From an uncultured Treponema sp. (lineage in GTDB: Bacteria > Spirochaetota > Spirochaetia > Treponematales > Treponemataceae), in contig CALDID010000122.1 of the NCBI GenBank assembly GCA_937901865.1, forward strand, positions 1-16,904: DNA of 16,904 bases, given 5' to 3'. Shown here in pieces: positions 14,852-16,904 of the stretch (its first letter is position 1; each line of letters starts with the position of its first letter). Below the pieces are notes generated by a model that saw only the letters and a list, made by a program, of their open reading frames with translations, ran no database searches and was not told the DNA's origin. The position numbers were made by a program, and so were the translations under genes.

Positions 14852-14880
14852 ATAATGCACCAAAAAAACAATATTTACAA
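14852..14880 (-). promoter_or_regulatory. Candidate promoter of the TPR gene (leaderless)
   Basis: Minus strand: TTGTAA (14880-14875), a 17-bp spacer, CATTAT (14857-14852), 6 nt before the ATG at 14845. The -10 is imperfect; overlapping ATTATA or TATATA are alternatives. Confidence 0.4.
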
Positions 14881-14903
14881 GGTCAAAAAAATGCGTATAG
14901 GGC

Positions 14904-14931
14904 TTTTCAAAATGTTTTTTTTGAATATAAT
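14904..14931 (+). promoter_or_regulatory. Orphan plus-strand promoter in the murC upstream region
   Basis: TTTTCA (14904-14909), a 16-bp spacer, perfect TATAAT (14926-14931). No coding frame starts downstream for 400 bp. The predicted transcript begins near 14938. Confidence 0.45.
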
Positions 14932-14937
14932 ACATAA

Positions 14938-15013
14938 GTGAACACGCTTTAAAGTGTTTTGTTAACATACTCTATTTCGGCAGGCGGTAAGTTTTATCGT
15001 TTGCCGTTTTTTT
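14938..15013 (+). ncRNA. Candidate small RNA or transcription attenuator, about 76 nt
   Basis: Between the orphan promoter and a T7 run lies a short transcript with two possible hairpins. The first is AACAC/GTGTT around GCTTTAAA (14941-14958). The second, CGGTAAG (14985-14991) with TTTGCCG (15000-15006), includes two G-T wobbles, can extend outward by wobble pairs, and is followed at once by TTTTTTT (15007-15013). No plus-strand gene ends here, so a terminator needs another explanation. It may be a free small RNA, or the leader and attenuator of murC. It matches no RNA family I know. Confidence 0.35.
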
Positions 15014-15117
15014 GTGCTTTTCAGCGTCTTGTTTGTCGTGAGCAATCGCTACAGTAAACGCGCTCTTATGCGCAGGGAAAAGGGCTTTTTATGCGTACAC
15101 TAAAGGGCATATCAGCG

Positions 15118-15209
15118 AGCTTGATGAGAGGATATAATTGAGTTTGACGATAGGGAGCGTTCAAGTTTGATGAGAGGTACGAATCAAGCTTGATTTGTGT
15201 CAGTTATTT
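15118..15209. repeat. Four degenerate 23-bp tandem repeats upstream of murC
   Basis: The motif AGYTTGAYGAKAGG begins at 15118, 15141 and 15164, and a partial copy (AGCTTGATTTGTGT) at 15187, exactly 23 bp apart. Units 1-3 share AG[CT]TTGA[TC]GA[GT]AGG; unit 4 keeps only AGCTTGAT and a few further bases. 23 bp is close to two helical turns, so the sites would lie on nearly one face. The TTGATT of unit 4 is also the -35 box of a candidate murC promoter. This fits operator or activator sites; the regulator is unknown. Confidence 0.75.
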
Positions 15210-15229
15210 TTGTATCATTGATATATCAA
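15190..15229 (+). promoter_or_regulatory. Candidate upstream murC promoter with palindrome at the start site
   Basis: TTGATT (15190-15195), a 17-bp spacer, TATCAT (15213-15218). The perfect palindrome TTGATATATCAA (15218-15229) covers the predicted start near 15225. The leader to murC would be about 118 nt. Confidence 0.5.
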
Positions 15230-15329
15230 AAAACAAGTCTATACAATACAATATATCACATCGTAGTGTTTTGTGCAACAAAAAAGATAATACAAATGCA
15301 ATGTTGTTTCTATTTTTTAGCAAACGTGA

Positions 15330-15335
15330 TATACT
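15330..15335 (+). promoter_or_regulatory. -10 box just before murC
   Basis: TATACT, 7 nt before the ATG at 15343, without a convincing -35 at 17 bp (TTTCTA; TTGTTT lies at 20 bp). If active, it gives a leaderless murC mRNA. No Shine-Dalgarno is visible before this ATG. Confidence 0.4.
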
Positions 15336-15342
15336 CTTTTAT

Positions 15343-16836
15343 ATGAACAATAATTCATTTTCTTTCCCTAAAGACTTCAAGGGAATAAAAGTACATTTTG
15401 TGGGCATAAAAGGAACGGGGTGCACCGCGTTGGTCGAGATTTTGGCATCTCAAGGCGCGATTATCACAGGCAGCGACGTGCGCGAGCGATTTTATACAGA
15501 CGAAATCCTTGAAAAATACGGATTGCACGCACTCGATTTCAGCGAAGACAACATCACCGACGATGTGCGCTTTGTCGTCTATTCGTCGGCGTACAGCAAA
15601 GACAAAAATCCCGATTTAATCGCCGCAGTGAAAAAGGGCGTGCCGTGCCTTTTGTACAGCGAGGCGCTGGGCAAAGTGAGCGAAATGGCGTATAGCGCGG
15701 GCGTGTGCGGCGTTCACGGAAAGACCACGACGACGGGACTGTGCGGCACAATCCTCAAGGGGCTGCACCTCAATGCGCAAGTGCTTGCAGGCTCTGTCAT
15801 CAAGAGTTTCGGCGATTCCTGCGTAATGACAAACCTAAACGCAAACAACACGCTTAGCGTCTTTGTGGCGGAAACGTGCGAATATCAGCGGCATTTTATG
15901 GCGTTCTGCCCCAAAAAGATAATTTTGACGAGCGTCGAAAGCGACCATCAAGATTATTACCCGACATACGAGGACATCAGAAATGCGTTCGTGGATTACT
16001 GTCTTAAATTGCCAGAGGGTGAGGATTTAATCTATTGCGCAGACGACGCGGGGGCGTGTGAAGTTGCTGGCATTGTGGGCGCGAAACGACCCGACATAAA
16101 AAAAATCCCGTACGGCACAACGGCGGCAGGCGATTACCGCATTACGATTGGCGGCGTGGAGGACGGAACGCAGTTGTTCTCGGTGGGCAATTTCGGCGAG
16201 TTCGCGCTGTGCGTCCCTGGAGTGCATAATATCAGAAATGCGGCGGCGGCGATTGCGCTTTCGATTGCATTGCTCAAAGAAGACGGTCAAAGCATTGAAG
16301 ATAATCTCGACGCTATCAAAACGAGTTTGCGACTGTTCGCGGGCGGCAAGCGCAGAAGCGAAATCACGGGCAGAGCGACGACGGAGAGAGGCGACAGCGT
16401 GATTTTCATCGACGACTACGGACATCACCCGACCGCCGTAAAGACCACGCTGGAGGGCTACCGCGCGTTTTATCCGAACCGCAGGATTATCGTGGACTTT
16501 ATGAGCCACACTTACACGCGAACAGCCGCGCTTTTGGAGGAGTTTGCCGCGTGTTTTTCGAGTGCGGACTGCGTGGTTATCAATAAGATTTACGGGAGCG
16601 CGCGAGAGAACGAGGCGGCGGCGAATGTTACGGGCGAAACGCTTGCAGAACACGCCGCGAAGTATCACGCGAATGTGCATTACAAAGGCGAGTTTGACGA
16701 GGCGGCGGCGTTTATTTTGGGCGAAATCAGCAAGAAAAGTCCTTTGAGCGATGGCTATGTGGTGGTAACGATGGGCGCAGGCGATAACTGGAAGGTCGGC
16801 AAGAAAGTGCTGGAAATGTTAGGAGCAAAAGAATGA
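15343..16836 (+). CDS. murC: UDP-N-acetylmuramate--L-alanine ligase MurC (divergent)
   Basis: 497 residues, slightly longer than the usual 460 or so. MurC adds the first amino acid, L-alanine, to UDP-MurNAc in the cytoplasm during peptidoglycan synthesis. Motifs in order: the N-terminal UDP-binding loop GIKGTG (21-26), P-loop GVHGKTTTT (123-131), AETCEYQRHF (176-185) where most MurC proteins have AEADESD, SVESDHQDYY (197-206), HNIRNA (295-300), DDYGHHPT (357-364), SHTYTRTAAL (388-397), YGSARE (417-422) and MGAGD (477-481). The DDYGHHPT and C-terminal motifs separate MurC from MurD/E/F; the ECEYxR variant makes a Mpl-like or other Mur-ligase paralogue the main alternative. The ATG at 15343 is chosen because translated sequence before it is not protein-like. 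It overlaps the next gene by ATGA. Confidence 0.93.
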   Translation: MNNNSFSFPKDFKGIKVHFVGIKGTGCTALVEILASQGAIITGSDVRERFYTDEILEKYGLHALDFSEDNITDDVRFVVYSSAYSKDKNPDLIAAVKKGVPCLLYSEALGKVSEMAYSAGVCGVHGKTTTTGLCGTILKGLHLNAQVLAGSVIKSFGDSCVMTNLNANNTLSVFVAETCEYQRHFMAFCPKKIILTSVESDHQDYYPTYEDIRNAFVDYCLKLPEGEDLIYCADDAGACEVAGIVGAKRPDIKKIPYGTTAAGDYRITIGGVEDGTQLFSVGNFGEFALCVPGVHNIRNAAAAIALSIALLKEDGQSIEDNLDAIKTSLRLFAGGKRRSEITGRATTERGDSVIFIDDYGHHPTAVKTTLEGYRAFYPNRRIIVDFMSHTYTRTAALLEEFAACFSSADCVVINKIYGSARENEAAANVTGETLAEHAAKYHANVHYKGEFDEAAAFILGEISKKSPLSDGYVVVTMGAGDNWKVGKKVLEMLGAKE

Positions 16837-16904
16837 GTGATTTTGCGCTGGCGTATTTTAATACGGAACTGGATAAATTGGACGTGCCGTCGCTCAAGGA
16901 AATC
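16833..16904 (+). CDS. Start of an unidentified gene, truncated by the window edge
   Basis: Only 24 codons are visible (MSDFALAYFNTELDKLDVPS and four more). The ATG overlaps the murC stop (ATGA) and has a strong AGGAG (16821-16825) seven nt upstream, so it is almost certainly a real, translationally coupled gene. The fragment is too short to recognise. Confidence 0.8.
   Translation, partial: MSDFALAYFNTELDKLDVPSLKEI

Noticed and set aside
15190..15342. Extended N-terminus for MurC from a TTG-like start at 15190
   Set aside because: The extra 51 residues do not resemble MurC, and they overlap the 23-bp repeat, a candidate promoter and a palindrome. The ATG at 15343 places the UDP-binding loop at the normal distance.

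Overview
The window looks like a chromosomal segment of a spirochaete, most likely a Treponema species. The pointers are a Treponema-like lipobox (LFSC) on the CapA-type lipoprotein, a divergent MurC, a Cache-type chemotaxis receptor, a divergent GGDEF-EAL protein, and mixed moderate-GC coding sequence with AT-rich gaps. This assignment is inference from gene content; there is no rRNA or tRNA here to confirm it. I see no transposase, integrase, phage gene or CRISPR array.

Layout. Positions 4-1086 (minus) hold an unrecognised protein that may be a metallopeptidase-like relic. The gap 1087-1603 carries divergent promoters and six degenerate tandem repeats with an exact 41-bp period. These abut a good sigma-70 promoter that drives a plus-strand operon: a DUF6261-like helical protein, a two-helix membrane protein with a degenerate Nudix-like domain, and rsgA (ribosome-assembly GTPase), ending at 3919. 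After a C/G-rich hairpin, a minus-strand pair (4034-5787) encodes an O-methyltransferase-like enzyme followed, with an ATGA overlap, by a short ketosynthase-like protein of the kind known from aryl-polyene or flexirubin clusters. Divergent from it is a methyl-accepting chemotaxis protein (5923-8052), closed by a clear terminator and facing a minus-strand GGDEF-EAL protein (8188-9810).

Positions 9918-14845 (minus) hold three genes: an exported TPR protein, a CapA-like metallophosphatase lipoprotein, and a DEAH-box RNA helicase that overlaps capA by 10 bp. The gap 14846-15342 is unusually structured. It has a possible small RNA of about 76 nt, four 23-bp tandem repeats whose last copy supplies the -35 of a candidate promoter, and a 12-bp palindrome at the predicted start of transcription. 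Then follow murC (15343-16836) and the start of a translationally coupled gene that runs off the window.

How it fits together. Housekeeping functions (murC, rsgA, helicase) are interleaved with signalling genes (chemotaxis receptor, predicted cyclic-di-GMP phosphodiesterase) and envelope genes (CapA lipoprotein, TPR protein). Two themes recur. Two gene starts (1604 and 15343) have degenerate tandem arrays just upstream of a promoter. Several genes also have a -10-like hexamer only 6-9 nt before the start codon and no Shine-Dalgarno, which suggests leaderless mRNAs. The most novel material is the two arrays, the possible small RNA, the DUF6261/Nudix-like pair and the orphan ketosynthase-like/methyltransferase pair.
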